44,156 nucleotides of DNA, from the IMG/VR virus record IMGVR_UViG_3300039002_000011, positions 1 to 44,156 of that record; one strand, 5' to 3'. Shown one piece after another: positions 30,648 to 38,358 of this stretch. Each line of letters opens with the position of its first letter. Positions within the stretch are counted from its first letter, which is position 1. The notes beneath the pieces were generated by a model, which saw only the letters and a program-made list of their open reading frames with translations, had not been told where the DNA came from and ran no database searches. Source of the stretch: a virus. The translations under genes were made by a program, and so were the position numbers.

Positions 30648-30658
30648 GGTGCGCACCC

Positions 30659-31210
30659 ATGTCTTACCTCATCGTCCTATTTTTTCTTATCGTCTGTGAT
30701 GTAACTATTCCTCAGAAATATCGGGTGCCTAACGAAAACCCTGGATACTGTTGCTGGTCATCTCTTGAGACTCTGGGACGCTTTCTGCACATAAGAGAGT
30801 TGTATGGTATAAAAGAGTCTCGCAAGCATGCTCAGCCCTACGCCCACAAAGTAAATGGGCTAGTAGCCTGGTACAGCCCGGCTCATGTCGGTACGGCAGC
30901 GGCAGTAAAGGACCAATTGGATAAACTAGGTGTGAAATATGATCTTCAGTACGAAGGCAACTACGATAAGAGTCTAATCCACAAGTCAGTGGACAACGGG
31001 CTTGGATGTGTAATCGGAGTGCATCATGGCTACCCTACCTGTGACGGTCCACACGCGTTAGTATGTACCGGGCTGGATGATCACAGATTTACCTACGTGG
31101 ATACGAACGCGGTAGAAGTCCATCACTACCAAGGGACTGTAGGATGGTTTGACCAGGAGTGGAGCGGGCTTACAGTGGTGGTTTACCCAACGGTTCGCGT
31201 GAAGCCATGA
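30659..31210 (+). CDS. Exported papain-like cysteine peptidase (C39-like)
   Basis: 183 residues from ATG 30659. A hydrophobic start (SYLIVLFFLIVC) looks like a signal or anchor. PGYCCWSSLETLG holds the candidate nucleophile (Cys 32, with W next as in papain folds), GPHALVCTGLDD holds His 132, and YVDTN holds Asp 148. The order Cys-His-Asp and spacing fit C39/papain-like peptidases. Placed after tail genes, it may cut cell-wall peptides or process a tail protein. The prior cysteine (31) is an alternative nucleophile. Confidence 0.75.
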   Translation: MSYLIVLFFLIVCDVTIPQKYRVPNENPGYCCWSSLETLGRFLHIRELYGIKESRKHAQPYAHKVNGLVAWYSPAHVGTAAAVKDQLDKLGVKYDLQYEGNYDKSLIHKSVDNGLGCVIGVHHGYPTCDGPHALVCTGLDDHRFTYVDTNAVEVHHYQGTVGWFDQEWSGLTVVVYPTVRVKP

Positions 31211-32013
31211 GTTTAGCCAGACAAGAGTATCAGGGTTCTATGTACATAGGGGACAGCGTTCCCCCGACCGCGAACAAGCCCATCCTGGTACAGCTTACGG
31301 CTGTTTCTGGTGGGCTCTACTCGTGGAAGCAAGTGTATGGGTTCCATCCCCCCGGCACGTTTACTATCCTACCCGGAGGTTTGTTTGGCACTGCTGCGGC
31401 CATGCCCGCTATCAACCTGAATGGATTCTCGATAACGACATTCCCCACTATTGCTCTTCTTCAGAAATTGTATCTGGATAGTGCGCTGAACTGGATTTAC
31501 GTGATTATCAGCGTGGGGGGCAATCCGTCTACAGGTGGTGGGGGTGGATTCACACCGACAGCGGGCGGAGCCTACGTCAATGACAACGGCGCCAATACGC
31601 TGAATACGGGAACCCTGATACAGATGCAATGGGCGTTTCCTCCGGTGGATGACAATAGTCCAGGAACCGTGCCCAGCACTTTCTTTAACGGTACGACTTC
31701 GTTCATCGCCAGATCGGCGGGAGATTACATATTTGGCTCTAGCCTTAGTTTCACCCAGAGCGGTCAAGCGCTGAACGGTAATGAAATCGTGACTATGGCT
31801 GTACGTCTCAATTCTACAGCGATAGCCGGAGACTCGGCCTTTCCTGGGTTCATACCAGCGGGTAGCCAGTTCAGCTTGTGCGTCAGCGCCAGACGCAAGC
31901 TTGCGACCAATGACGTGATCGATGTTGAGGCGTTCCAGACGTTCGGTGCTGACCCCGGCAATCCATCTTGGTTTGTCCAGGGAAGCTTCTGGATAGAAAG
32001 GCTGGAAATCTAA
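31207..32013 (+). CDS. Tail tip / receptor-binding protein with C1q-like domain
   Basis: 268 residues from ATG 31207 (ATGA overlap). The N-terminus (to about 110) is a small virion-attachment beta domain, followed by a glycine run GGGGG. The C-terminal 150 residues have the jelly-roll pattern of C1q/TNF-like phage proteins: TLIQMQWAFPPVDDNS, SFIARSAGDYIFGSSLSF, VTMAVRLNSTAIAG, SLCVSARRKLATNDVIDV and a final GSFWIERL. Such trimeric domains bind host surface sugars or proteins. Confidence 0.72.
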   Translation: MSLARQEYQGSMYIGDSVPPTANKPILVQLTAVSGGLYSWKQVYGFHPPGTFTILPGGLFGTAAAMPAINLNGFSITTFPTIALLQKLYLDSALNWIYVIISVGGNPSTGGGGGFTPTAGGAYVNDNGANTLNTGTLIQMQWAFPPVDDNSPGTVPSTFFNGTTSFIARSAGDYIFGSSLSFTQSGQALNGNEIVTMAVRLNSTAIAGDSAFPGFIPAGSQFSLCVSARRKLATNDVIDVEAFQTFGADPGNPSWFVQGSFWIERLEI

Positions 32014-32030
32014 TCTAGCCAGATTATAAT
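32003..32030 (+). promoter_or_regulatory. Promoter before leader RNA copy B
   Basis: A perfect TATAAT (32025-32030) with TGGAAA (32003-32008, 4/6) 16 bases upstream. Predicted start near 32037 places leader RNA B at the very 5' end of the transcript. Confidence 0.6.
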
Positions 32031-32046
32031 AAAGTCAACCGGTTTC

Positions 32047-32094
32047 GCAGGAGGTTCAGCGCCACCTCAAGGGAGGCTATGCGGTAGAACCTGC
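32047..32094 (+). ncRNA. Structured leader RNA, copy B
   Basis: Same fold as copies A and C: GCAGG (32047-32051), AGG, TTC, AG, CGC (32060-32062), CA, hairpin CCTC-aagg-GAGG (32065-32076), CTAT, GCG (32081-32083), GTA, GAA, CCTGC (32090-32094). GCAGG pairs CCTGC, TTC pairs GAA, CGC pairs GCG. Compared with copy A, both sides of the outer stem and of CGY/RCG changed together. It stands between a TATAAT promoter and a small structural gene. Confidence 0.75.
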
Positions 32095-32126
32095 AAGTGT
32101 GTTGCAACGCATTTGTGGAGGTTCTA
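32085..32126 (+). promoter_or_regulatory. Alternative hairpin covering the ribosome binding site
   Basis: TAGAACCT (32085-32092) is perfectly complementary to AGGTTCTA (32119-32126), which covers most of the GGAGG ribosome site (32117-32121) and ends three bases before ATG 32129. An inner stem TGCAA/TTGCA (32092-32096, 32102-32106) could form in the loop, with base 32092 shared. Bases 32090-32092 belong also to the closing stem of leader RNA B, so the two structures exclude each other. Confidence 0.7.
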
Positions 32127-32128
32127 TC

Positions 32129-32599
32129 ATGGCTTTTCTTCAAGCTAAGGTGAACTGGACCACGGTTTCTCTGACTACCTCCACGACTCGTACCGTGGGT
32201 GGTCTGAAAGCGCCGTCGGCCCAGGTCGTCAAGGTGCTTGAGTTCCGTGCGACTCATGACGGGGCTCAGTCGGGTAACGCTCCTGACGTTACGACTCTTG
32301 ATCGTACTTCGTTCGCGTCCAACTCTCCTGGTACTGGCTCGACTACCTACGCCGGCGCTAAGAAGGACCCAGGACGCCAGGAATCCATCCAAACAGCGAT
32401 GGCTACTTCCTGGACGCAGGAACCAACAATCAAGACCTTGCAAGAGCAGTACAACCTGCCTCAGTACAACGGCGCGTATCACTATATCTTCCCGTTCGCC
32501 GGGCCAGAAATCGTTCCCGGTGGTGGCGGATATACTGCCGACCACAACACGCCAAACTCGCCGCTTAACAGCTCTGGCAAGTTTGACTTTGAGGAGTAA
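32129..32599 (+). CDS. Small structural protein under leader RNA B, probably abundant
   Basis: 156 residues from ATG 32129 with GGAGG. Its own promoter, structured leader and strong terminator make it a separate transcription unit, which suits an abundant virion protein. Beta-rich start (KVNWTTVSLTTSTTRTVGG, QVVKVLEFRATHDGAQ) and a proline/glycine-rich end. No family recognised; head decoration or tail fibre subunit possible. Confidence 0.6.
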   Translation: MAFLQAKVNWTTVSLTTSTTRTVGGLKAPSAQVVKVLEFRATHDGAQSGNAPDVTTLDRTSFASNSPGTGSTTYAGAKKDPGRQESIQTAMATSWTQEPTIKTLQEQYNLPQYNGAYHYIFPFAGPEIVPGGGGYTADHNTPNSPLNSSGKFDFEE

Positions 32600-32633
32600 T
32601 CTCACGCCGCGAGCGCCATCGCAGGACGGGAAA

Positions 32634-32661
32634 GGGGAGCCTTCGGGCTCCTCTTTCTTTT
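32634..32661 (+). terminator. Intrinsic terminator with TTCG loop
   Basis: GGAGCC (32636-32641), TTCG, GGCTCC (32646-32651), with a further G-T and G-C pair outside, then TTTCTTTT. A textbook terminator after the 32129 gene. Confidence 0.93.
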
Positions 32662-32668
32662 GCGCCTC

Positions 32669-32697
32669 TTGCATTCCAACCGGAACAGAGGTATACT
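32669..32697 (+). promoter_or_regulatory. Probable promoter after the terminator
   Basis: TTGCAT (32669-32674), 17-base spacer, TATACT (32692-32697, 5/6). It begins the transcript for the secreted protein at 32741. Confidence 0.55.
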
Positions 32698-32740
32698 CAT
32701 CATCGTGATGCCCACAATCATCTCTCAACAGGAGCAACTC

Positions 32741-33487
32741 ATGAAAAGGTTTCTGTCTGGCACTACCGTCATAGTGCTGTCTACTGCTATTGCCGTCGTA
32801 GCGCTGTTTCCTCTTTCGACGCCCACGCAAACTCCTAACCCCTCCCCTCCGGCTCCTCCCGCAGTCGTCACACTGACCATTCCAGACCAAGTTACCGGCA
32901 CTGTTGGCGATTTCATCCAAGTGACGGCTACTACCAACGCGGAGAACATCACTTGGCGGGTGGATAAGACTGCAACGTCCTTGAAACTCATGCCGTGTAG
33001 CAAAATTAAGGACCCTAAGACCGCATGGTTAACGTCCGGTGTCACCGGGACATTCAATCTCTACTGTTGCGCCGGTGGCGCGGCCGGAGTATCAACTATC
33101 CAGGTTTGCAGTGTAACAGTGAATCCTCTTCCCCTTCCCCCGGCTCCTCCAAGTCCCGTGGTAGCAGCCTTGCAAGCTGCTTATGCTTCGGACACGGACC
33201 CAAGGAAAGGTATCTATGCCGCAGACTTTGGGGAGGTTTTCCTAAACGTTCTTAACGATACGACTCTGAATACCTCAGGCGCTATCCTTGCCAGGATTAA
33301 AGACGCCAGACAGAGTTTAGTTGGTAACGGTCTTGCGGCTGAGCGCCAGGTGATAGACACCGACCTTCAAAGCCTATTCCCGACTTCACCGACCGCTGTT
33401 CTGGACGCACCAACGTTAGCAAAGCTCAAAGCAGAATTCACAGTGATTGGTAATGCACTTAAGAGTCTTGGACTGGTAGGGAAGTAA
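32741..33487 (+). CDS. Exported or membrane-anchored protein with Ig-like domain
   Basis: 248 residues from ATG 32741, CAGGAG upstream. N-terminal signal or anchor (MKRFLSGTTVIVLSTAIAVV then ALF), a proline linker (SPPAPPAV), a bacterial Ig-like beta domain (VTLTIPDQVTGTVGDFIQVT ... FNLYCCAGG), another proline linker, and a helical C-terminal domain (LQAAYASDTDPRKGIYAADF). It probably acts in the periplasm or cell envelope. No enzymatic motif. Confidence 0.65.
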   Translation: MKRFLSGTTVIVLSTAIAVVALFPLSTPTQTPNPSPPAPPAVVTLTIPDQVTGTVGDFIQVTATTNAENITWRVDKTATSLKLMPCSKIKDPKTAWLTSGVTGTFNLYCCAGGAAGVSTIQVCSVTVNPLPLPPAPPSPVVAALQAAYASDTDPRKGIYAADFGEVFLNVLNDTTLNTSGAILARIKDARQSLVGNGLAAERQVIDTDLQSLFPTSPTAVLDAPTLAKLKAEFTVIGNALKSLGLVGK

Positions 33488-33489
33488 GT

Positions 33490-34788
33490 ATGGACTCAGG
33501 CTTGAAAGAGATTTACCTTCGCACTAAAGACCTAGCCCTAGAGGGTAAGAACGAAGAGGTTGTGCCTCTTCTCCGTAGTGTGGTAAAGCACATACCAAAC
33601 TTTGGAGAAGCCTGGTACAACCTGGGGCTCGCTCTGTGCAAGCTGGACAGGGATGAAGAATCCATAGAGGTACTCAACAAGGCTATCGAGTTACGCCCAT
33701 ATGATTGGAATGCCTGGAGCGTTAAGGCACGGTGCTATGGAAATATGGGATGGTTCGATGAGGCTGTAGGTTGTCTGAAAGAGGCTCTACGGCTAGACCC
33801 GGAGAACAAACAAACACAGTGGAAACTGTCCTACTACCTTCTCATGCAAGGCAAGTTTAAGGAGGCTGCTCCCTATGAAGAGTGGTGGAGGACTTGTGGT
33901 GCTAGGGCGCGTATTCGGACCTGGTATGGACACAGACCTCCTGGCGAATCAATATTTGTTTACCCTGATGGTGGGATTGGTGACAGTATCAACTACTTCC
34001 GATACTGTCTGTTGCTCGGTAAACATTTCGGAGTAAAGCACACTTACGTAGGTTGCTACAATGAACTGTACAGTATGTTCGCCAGACAAATCCCAAGAGA
34101 GTACCTTGTAAACTTCGGACCTGTGGCGGCGCGGAATAACGGCGCTGAGTGTATCCTCAACTGGGACGTTGACGTTCCCCCAACCGAGAGTCGGACGTAT
34201 CAGTCGGACCTGTTCCCGATTTTCAACTTCCAGCACTTCCCCGAGTCTGTTCCTTACCTGACTCCTGACCCTGCCAAGGTGGAAGAGTGGGCGAAGTTCT
34301 TTACGGGGAACCGCCTGAAGGTAGGTTTAATCTGGCAAGGGCATAAAGGCGGAAACAACGATGATCGCCGGTCCATTCCCTTGTCTTACTTCAAACCTTT
34401 CAATGATCTGGATATTGACCTGTACCTTATGCAAGCTAAGTACGGTCTTGAACAGGTGGCGGAGGCCGGAGTCAAGTTCCGCAGTAACCTGGGATTCATG
34501 TTTGATGTTAACAGCATGGAGGACATGGCTGGCGCTGTTGCTCACATGGATCTGGTGGTTTCCGTCTGTACCGGCGGGGCGCATCTTGTTGCCGCTATGG
34601 GTAAGCCGGTATATTTGCTTCTCAGCAACCTAGCGTGCTGGAGATGGATGAGGGACAGAGAGGATACTCCGTTCTACCCGAGCATGACCCTGTTCCGTCA
34701 AGGGTATGACAAAGACTGGCATAAGGTCATCCATAGTGTCCGTGAATGTATTTTCTTCAAAGCCAAACACAAGGAGTTAACCTCATGA
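33490..34788 (+). CDS. TPR protein with GT9-like glycosyltransferase domain (copy 2)
   Basis: 432 residues from ATG 33490. Three TPR repeats (ALEGKNEEVVPLLRSVVKHI, EAWYNLGLALCKLDRDEESI, AWSVKARCYGNMGWFDEAVG) precede a GT-B domain like that of the 10101 gene: PDGGIGDSINYFRYC, VGLIWQGHKGGN, DLVVSVCTGGAHLVAAMGK and FYPSMTLFRQG. Copy 1 has the usual SVDSA in the donor-site loop; here it is SVCTG, lacking the aspartate. It may be less active or have a different donor. Followed by a papain-like protease gene (ATGA overlap). Confidence 0.8.
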   Translation: MDSGLKEIYLRTKDLALEGKNEEVVPLLRSVVKHIPNFGEAWYNLGLALCKLDRDEESIEVLNKAIELRPYDWNAWSVKARCYGNMGWFDEAVGCLKEALRLDPENKQTQWKLSYYLLMQGKFKEAAPYEEWWRTCGARARIRTWYGHRPPGESIFVYPDGGIGDSINYFRYCLLLGKHFGVKHTYVGCYNELYSMFARQIPREYLVNFGPVAARNNGAECILNWDVDVPPTESRTYQSDLFPIFNFQHFPESVPYLTPDPAKVEEWAKFFTGNRLKVGLIWQGHKGGNNDDRRSIPLSYFKPFNDLDIDLYLMQAKYGLEQVAEAGVKFRSNLGFMFDVNSMEDMAGAVAHMDLVVSVCTGGAHLVAAMGKPVYLLLSNLACWRWMRDREDTPFYPSMTLFRQGYDKDWHKVIHSVRECIFFKAKHKELTS

Positions 34789-35759
34789 CGTTACTCGGAT
34801 TCATTCGTAAGAAAGACCGGACCCAGGCTCACCACGATGCCCACTACAAGGCAGAGATGACCATGTACGCCAGGGCAATCCAAGGGCTTCCTGTGGCTAC
34901 CCTGTCCAAGGGACAGGCTATCCGGCTCTTTGACGCCTGGGGAAATCCAGACGTGGTTAAGGATGTAGGTCTTACCTTCAATCGCATCCACCAGCTTACC
35001 GGAAGCTGTGTGTGGGCGGGTGGGACCAACGCGGTGTTCTCAACCATTGCCGCTCAGCGTTTGGCGGCTACCAATCCGACCAAGGCATTCCTTCCCTTCA
35101 CTCTCCAGAACTACGCCATGAGCCGGCACTACATGGGAGATGATGGACAGGGAGAGGGCTCTCTGGGCTCGACATTTGCCCAGTCTCTTGCTCAGGACGG
35201 GATTACGGAATGGACTCCAGGGACCAACGATATCCCGAGTTTCACCCAACCGGACGGGATTGAGGTAACGTCCAGTGTTGAAATGTCATGGTCAAGCTAC
35301 CGTGACCCGGACGTTGCCAAGGTGGTTGCAGTATCCAAGGCTCATCTGTTTGGTTCAACCGCCGTATGCAAGACTACCCAGGACATTGCGGCTGCGATCA
35401 CTAACGGTTATGGAGTCTCCTTCGCCTGTGATAATTACATCGGGGACGCCTCAATCCAGGGCTCTGGCGATGAAGCTTGCGTTATGGGCTACTGGAACGG
35501 ACGTGGAGGACACCAGCAATCCATCCATGCGGTATGGGAGCATCCATCATTTGGACGGCTCTTCTGGGCGCAGAATAACTGGGATGGAAGTACCTATCCG
35601 AAAGACCCGGCTGGCGGACCAATTTGCGGCTGTTGGGTAACAGAGGCTCATGTGCAATCGGCAATTGACAACCTTGACGCCGAAGTTTATGCTCTAAGCC
35701 ATCTGGCTTGGTTTCCTGCGCAGCCTCTAGTACCTTCGGTTCTCATCTGGGATGTATAA
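34785..35759 (+). CDS. Papain-like cysteine protease (C1 type)
   Basis: 324 residues from ATG 34785, AAGGAG upstream. LTGSCVWAGGTNAVFS has the nucleophile (Cys 75) in a G-S-C-x-W context similar to the papain G-x-C-W-A-F. GRGGHQQSIHAV supplies the histidine (243 or 248) and FWAQNNWDG the asparagine and tryptophan, as in N-S-W of papain. There is no signal peptide. It may be a virion-processing protease or a host-directed enzyme; it follows a TPR glycosyltransferase. Confidence 0.75.
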   Translation: MTLLGFIRKKDRTQAHHDAHYKAEMTMYARAIQGLPVATLSKGQAIRLFDAWGNPDVVKDVGLTFNRIHQLTGSCVWAGGTNAVFSTIAAQRLAATNPTKAFLPFTLQNYAMSRHYMGDDGQGEGSLGSTFAQSLAQDGITEWTPGTNDIPSFTQPDGIEVTSSVEMSWSSYRDPDVAKVVAVSKAHLFGSTAVCKTTQDIAAAITNGYGVSFACDNYIGDASIQGSGDEACVMGYWNGRGGHQQSIHAVWEHPSFGRLFWAQNNWDGSTYPKDPAGGPICGCWVTEAHVQSAIDNLDAEVYALSHLAWFPAQPLVPSVLIWDV

Positions 35760-35771
35760 GGAGGAATTGAC

Positions 35772-35969
35772 ATGAAAACCCTATGTACTCTGGCTATTAT
35801 GTTCCTAGTTCTTACTCTTATCGGCTGTGGAACTCCGGCGCCCAAGCCGGTCCCCAAACCGGTTAAGTGCGGCTGTAGCTGTTGCTGCACTTGTGAGGAG
35901 TGTATTTGTCCAAGGATGGGTAAGTGCAACACCAAGTGTACCTGTTGGGTGCCAGACAAGCCTAAATAG
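35772..35969 (+). CDS. Cysteine-rich lipoprotein
   Basis: 65 residues; AGGAGG before ATG 35772. A signal sequence ending in a lipobox LIGC (Cys 19) marks lipid attachment. The mature part is short: a PAPKPVPKPVK linker then GCSCCCTCEECICPRMGKC, with 11 cysteines in about 28 residues, like metallothioneins. Rz1-type outer-membrane spanins are also small proline-containing lipoproteins, but no inner spanin is visible beside it. Metal binding is the simplest reading. Confidence 0.75.
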   Translation: MKTLCTLAIMFLVLTLIGCGTPAPKPVPKPVKCGCSCCCTCEECICPRMGKCNTKCTCWVPDKPK

Positions 35970-35971
35970 TT

Positions 35972-35998
35972 GTCAGAAGATTGTCCAGTTTTTCTGAC
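35972..35998 (+). repeat. Inverted repeat after the lipoprotein gene
   Basis: GTCAGAA (35972-35978) and TTCTGAC (35992-35998) are perfect 7-base arms around a 13-base loop with T-rich end. It starts three bases after the stop and may be a weak terminator or mRNA end. Confidence 0.45.
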
Positions 35999-36062
35999 GT
36001 AAAACATGACATCAACCGGGCTCTACGATTGGAATAAGATCAATACTCTTAGGAGGTTCCGT

Positions 36063-36356
36063 ATGTCTCAACTTACGCAAGTTCAACAGAGCATGACCGC
36101 AGCCCAGTTCCAGAGTGTGGTACAGCGCGGTCAGCTCGCCGGTCTGACGATTGGACAAATTATCCAGCTCATCTTTACCTGGGGACTTCCGGTTCTGGAA
36201 CAAATTCTCTCGTTAATGAGTTCTAACCCGACCATTGCACTGATCGAAGCTATCCTGACGGTTCTCGGCGGGCTCGTTCCTCAACCGACGCCGACCCCGA
36301 CGCCTACTCCTCCGAACCCAAATCCTCCGGCTCCGATTCCGTTCCCTGGAGTGTAA
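36063..36356 (+). CDS. Small protein with hydrophobic centre and proline-rich end
   Basis: 97 residues from ATG 36063 (GGAGG upstream; the longer frame from 36006 has no signal). A helical N-terminus, then IGQIIQLIFTWGLPVLEQIL and NPTIALIEAILTVLGGLV as two hydrophobic helices, and a PTPTPTPTPPNPNPP tail. Could insert into the membrane, for example as a holin-type protein. No known family. Confidence 0.55.
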   Translation: MSQLTQVQQSMTAAQFQSVVQRGQLAGLTIGQIIQLIFTWGLPVLEQILSLMSSNPTIALIEAILTVLGGLVPQPTPTPTPTPPNPNPPAPIPFPGV

Positions 36357-36361
36357 ACCCT

Positions 36362-36390
36362 TGGACAGTAGCGATTAAGGATGGTAAGAT
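36362..36390 (+). promoter_or_regulatory. Candidate promoter with extended -10
   Basis: TGGACA (36362-36367), 17-base spacer, then TGG-TAAGAT (36382-36390) with the TGn extension. It lies before the secreted protein at 36425. Confidence 0.4.
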
Positions 36391-36424
36391 ACGACCATAG
36401 GATAAACTATAACCGGAGGCACCT

Positions 36425-36757
36425 ATGAAAATCTTGATTGCTACTGTTTTGCTGACGTTCTGCGTTTCTGAAGTTCTAGCCCAGAATGCTGCCGAGTACT
36501 CTCGGCTCGATTCCGGCTCTCGTGCTCGCGCTGTCTTGGCTCTTGCCAAGGCTAAAGAGAAGGAAAAGATTGCCAAGGCTTCCCCCGCACCGGCGCCTGT
36601 TGTGATACCAGCGCAGGGCACCGCTGACGCGCAACCTCCTGTTCCGGGCACTCAGGAGACGGCGCCGGTGCAATTTTACTATCCTCAATATGACCGTCCG
36701 CGTCTGTTCAACGGAGGATTCTTCCGTCAGAGCAGCCAATGTCCCAGCGGACGGTGA
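36425..36757 (+). CDS. Small exported protein
   Basis: 110 residues, GGAGG before ATG 36425. Clean signal peptide (KILIATVLLTFCVSEVLA, probable cut after VLA). The mature part has a basic alanine-rich helix (RARAVLALAKAKEKEKIAKA), a proline linker and an aromatic end. Function unknown; periplasmic location expected. Confidence 0.65.
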   Translation: MKILIATVLLTFCVSEVLAQNAAEYSRLDSGSRARAVLALAKAKEKEKIAKASPAPAPVVIPAQGTADAQPPVPGTQETAPVQFYYPQYDRPRLFNGGFFRQSSQCPSGR

Positions 36758-36764
36758 GGATAGT

Positions 36765-36794
36765 TTTTTCAACTCCCAGTTTGGGAGTTAAAAA
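36765..36794 (+). promoter_or_regulatory. Hairpin touching the groES ribosome site
   Basis: AACTCCC (36771-36777), loop AGTTT, GGGAGTT (36783-36789); the T run before and the A run after can extend the stem (one unpaired C). The A run adjoins AAGGAG (36793-36798), so the fold could limit access to the groES ribosome site. The T run precedes the stem, so it is not a terminator. Confidence 0.5.
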
Positions 36795-36805
36795 GGAGCA
36801 ATAGA

Positions 36806-37099
36806 ATGCGTCTAGAACCAATCGAAGATTTCGTCATCGTCTCTACAGTCAAGGAAGAGGAGCGCATTTCCAAGGGAGGTATCTACATCCCGGAGACGGC
36901 TCAGAAACTCGCCAACCTAGCCGAAGTGATAGCTGTAGGACCGGGACGCATTACAGACGACGGGGCAAGGCTGCCTATGCCGGTCAAGAAGGGCGATATC
37001 ATCGTACACGCCAAATACGCCGGCAACGAGTTTGAGGTTGATGGTACTCACTATCTTGCTTTAAGGTTATCGGATGTCATGTCTAAGATAGTGAGGTAG
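36806..37099 (+). CDS. groES: Phage GroES-like co-chaperonin
   Basis: 97 residues, AAGGAG before ATG 36806. LEPIEDFVIVSTVKEEERIS matches the start of GroES, KGGIYIPETAQKLANLAEVI contains the mobile loop that grips GroEL, and the rest (VGPGRI, VKKGDIIVHAKYAGNEFEVD, YLALRLSDVM) follows the family. It would cap host GroEL, as T4 gp31 does for its capsid protein. No GroEL gene is in the window. Two capsid proteins to fold would explain its value. Confidence 0.92.
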   Translation: MRLEPIEDFVIVSTVKEEERISKGGIYIPETAQKLANLAEVIAVGPGRITDDGARLPMPVKKGDIIVHAKYAGNEFEVDGTHYLALRLSDVMSKIVR

Positions 37100-37102
37100 T
37101 CT

Positions 37103-37576
37103 ATGTACCTTGTAGGTAGGAAATACGGCACTCGCACCGTGCTTAGCCGCAGCCGTTTACATAAGGCTAAGTGGCGAGTTAGGTGCGAGTGCGGTGCTGA
37201 AGCGGAACTTACTCTGGCCAATCTTAAAGTACGCAAGTGTACTAAGTGCGATAGGGTATATGGGGAAGGTAGCCGTAACTGGAAAGGGGGTAGGTACGAA
37301 GATAAAGATGGCTACGTCCAGGTAAGAAATCCATCTCATCCTAGAGCGTGGGGAAGTGGGTATGTGTACGAACACACAATGGTCATGGAAGAACATCTGC
37401 ACAGATACCTGCTACCTGGAGAAACAATCCACCACATTAACGGAGTCAAGAATGACAACCGTCTAGAGAATCTAGAACTTTGGAGTGCGTACCATCCATC
37501 AGGACAAAGAGTAAAGGATTTGGTCAGATGGGCTAAAGATTTACTAGCTCGGTACGAACCAGAGGCACTAAAATGA
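37103..37576 (+). CDS. HNH homing endonuclease
   Basis: 157 residues from ATG 37103. N-terminal zinc-like part (RCECGAEAELTLANLKVRKC and TKC) followed by the HNH_3 type core: NWKGGRYEDKDGYVQV, YVYEHTMVMEEHL, ETIHHINGVKNDNRLENLEL and HPSGQRVKDL. H-H at the first H, N of DNR, and N of ENL are the metal and catalytic residues. It appears intact. ATGA-type overlap with the next gene shows a seamless insertion between groES and the FkbM gene. Confidence 0.9.
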   Translation: MYLVGRKYGTRTVLSRSRLHKAKWRVRCECGAEAELTLANLKVRKCTKCDRVYGEGSRNWKGGRYEDKDGYVQVRNPSHPRAWGSGYVYEHTMVMEEHLHRYLLPGETIHHINGVKNDNRLENLELWSAYHPSGQRVKDLVRWAKDLLARYEPEALK

Positions 37577-38358
37577 CCTATAACCGATATCATTCGGTGT
37601 GTGGAGAGGACCAGAAGATACGGGAAATGGGGATACTTCCGCTAACTGGAGTTTTTGTGGATGTAGGCGCCGGCCCTCCGTTCGATGGCAACAACACGGG
37701 GCACTACGAGCGCAACAATTGGACTGGATTGTGCGTAGACGCCCATCCCCGTGTCATAGAAAACCTGAAGAGAGAGCGGGCTTCATCCACCATCATAGAA
37801 CATTGCGCAGTGGGGACTGAGGAAGGCACAGTCAAGTTCTTCATCAACGGGGACATGAATCTATCCAGCAAGCTGCCAGGACGCCCGTGCATAGGAGAGA
37901 TTGAGGTTCCGGCTGCCAGGCTCGAAACCCTACTTGTGAGACATGGGATAGGTAAAATAGACCTATTATCCATTGATGCCGAAGGGTGTGACCTGGACGT
38001 GTGGAAGTCAATGGACTGGGCTAAGCATCGCCCGACAGCCGTTATCATAGAGCCCGGAGATGACCGTTGGGAAATCCAACGCGAGATGCAGAGTAAGGGA
38101 TACGAACTCGCTCATGTGACCGCCGATAACCTCATCTTCAAGCTCAACCTGGAATGGCAGTTCATAGGAGACAATGGGTGGGTATTTGGTCCAAAAGTTC
38201 GCGGCATAGTGCGGCCTAGATTGGGTAAATTGTACTATGACGACTACCGTGGTACTGGGTATGGTTGGATATGGAGTACCAATAGCGTAGACGGTAATGC
38301 CACAAGCCTGTTAGACGCAGTACAAGAAGTCGAGACAGCGCTGGGGGAAAACCGATGA
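37573..38358 (+). CDS. FkbM-family methyltransferase
   Basis: 261 residues. FVDVGAGPPFDGNNTGHYER is the SAM motif, GLCVDAHP the ribose-holding acid, and IDLLSIDAEGCDLDVWKSMD the FkbM hallmark. These enzymes O-methylate sugars or other glycan groups. The last 80 residues (GWVFGPKVRGIVRPRLGKLY ...) are not part of the standard domain. It begins the second sugar block. Confidence 0.88.
   Translation: MTYNRYHSVCGEDQKIREMGILPLTGVFVDVGAGPPFDGNNTGHYERNNWTGLCVDAHPRVIENLKRERASSTIIEHCAVGTEEGTVKFFINGDMNLSSKLPGRPCIGEIEVPAARLETLLVRHGIGKIDLLSIDAEGCDLDVWKSMDWAKHRPTAVIIEPGDDRWEIQREMQSKGYELAHVTADNLIFKLNLEWQFIGDNGWVFGPKVRGIVRPRLGKLYYDDYRGTGYGWIWSTNSVDGNATSLLDAVQEVETALGENR

Noticed and set aside
36765-36794. 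Hairpin before groES as an intrinsic terminator
   Set aside because: The T run precedes the stem and A follows; neither strand has a T tract after the hairpin.
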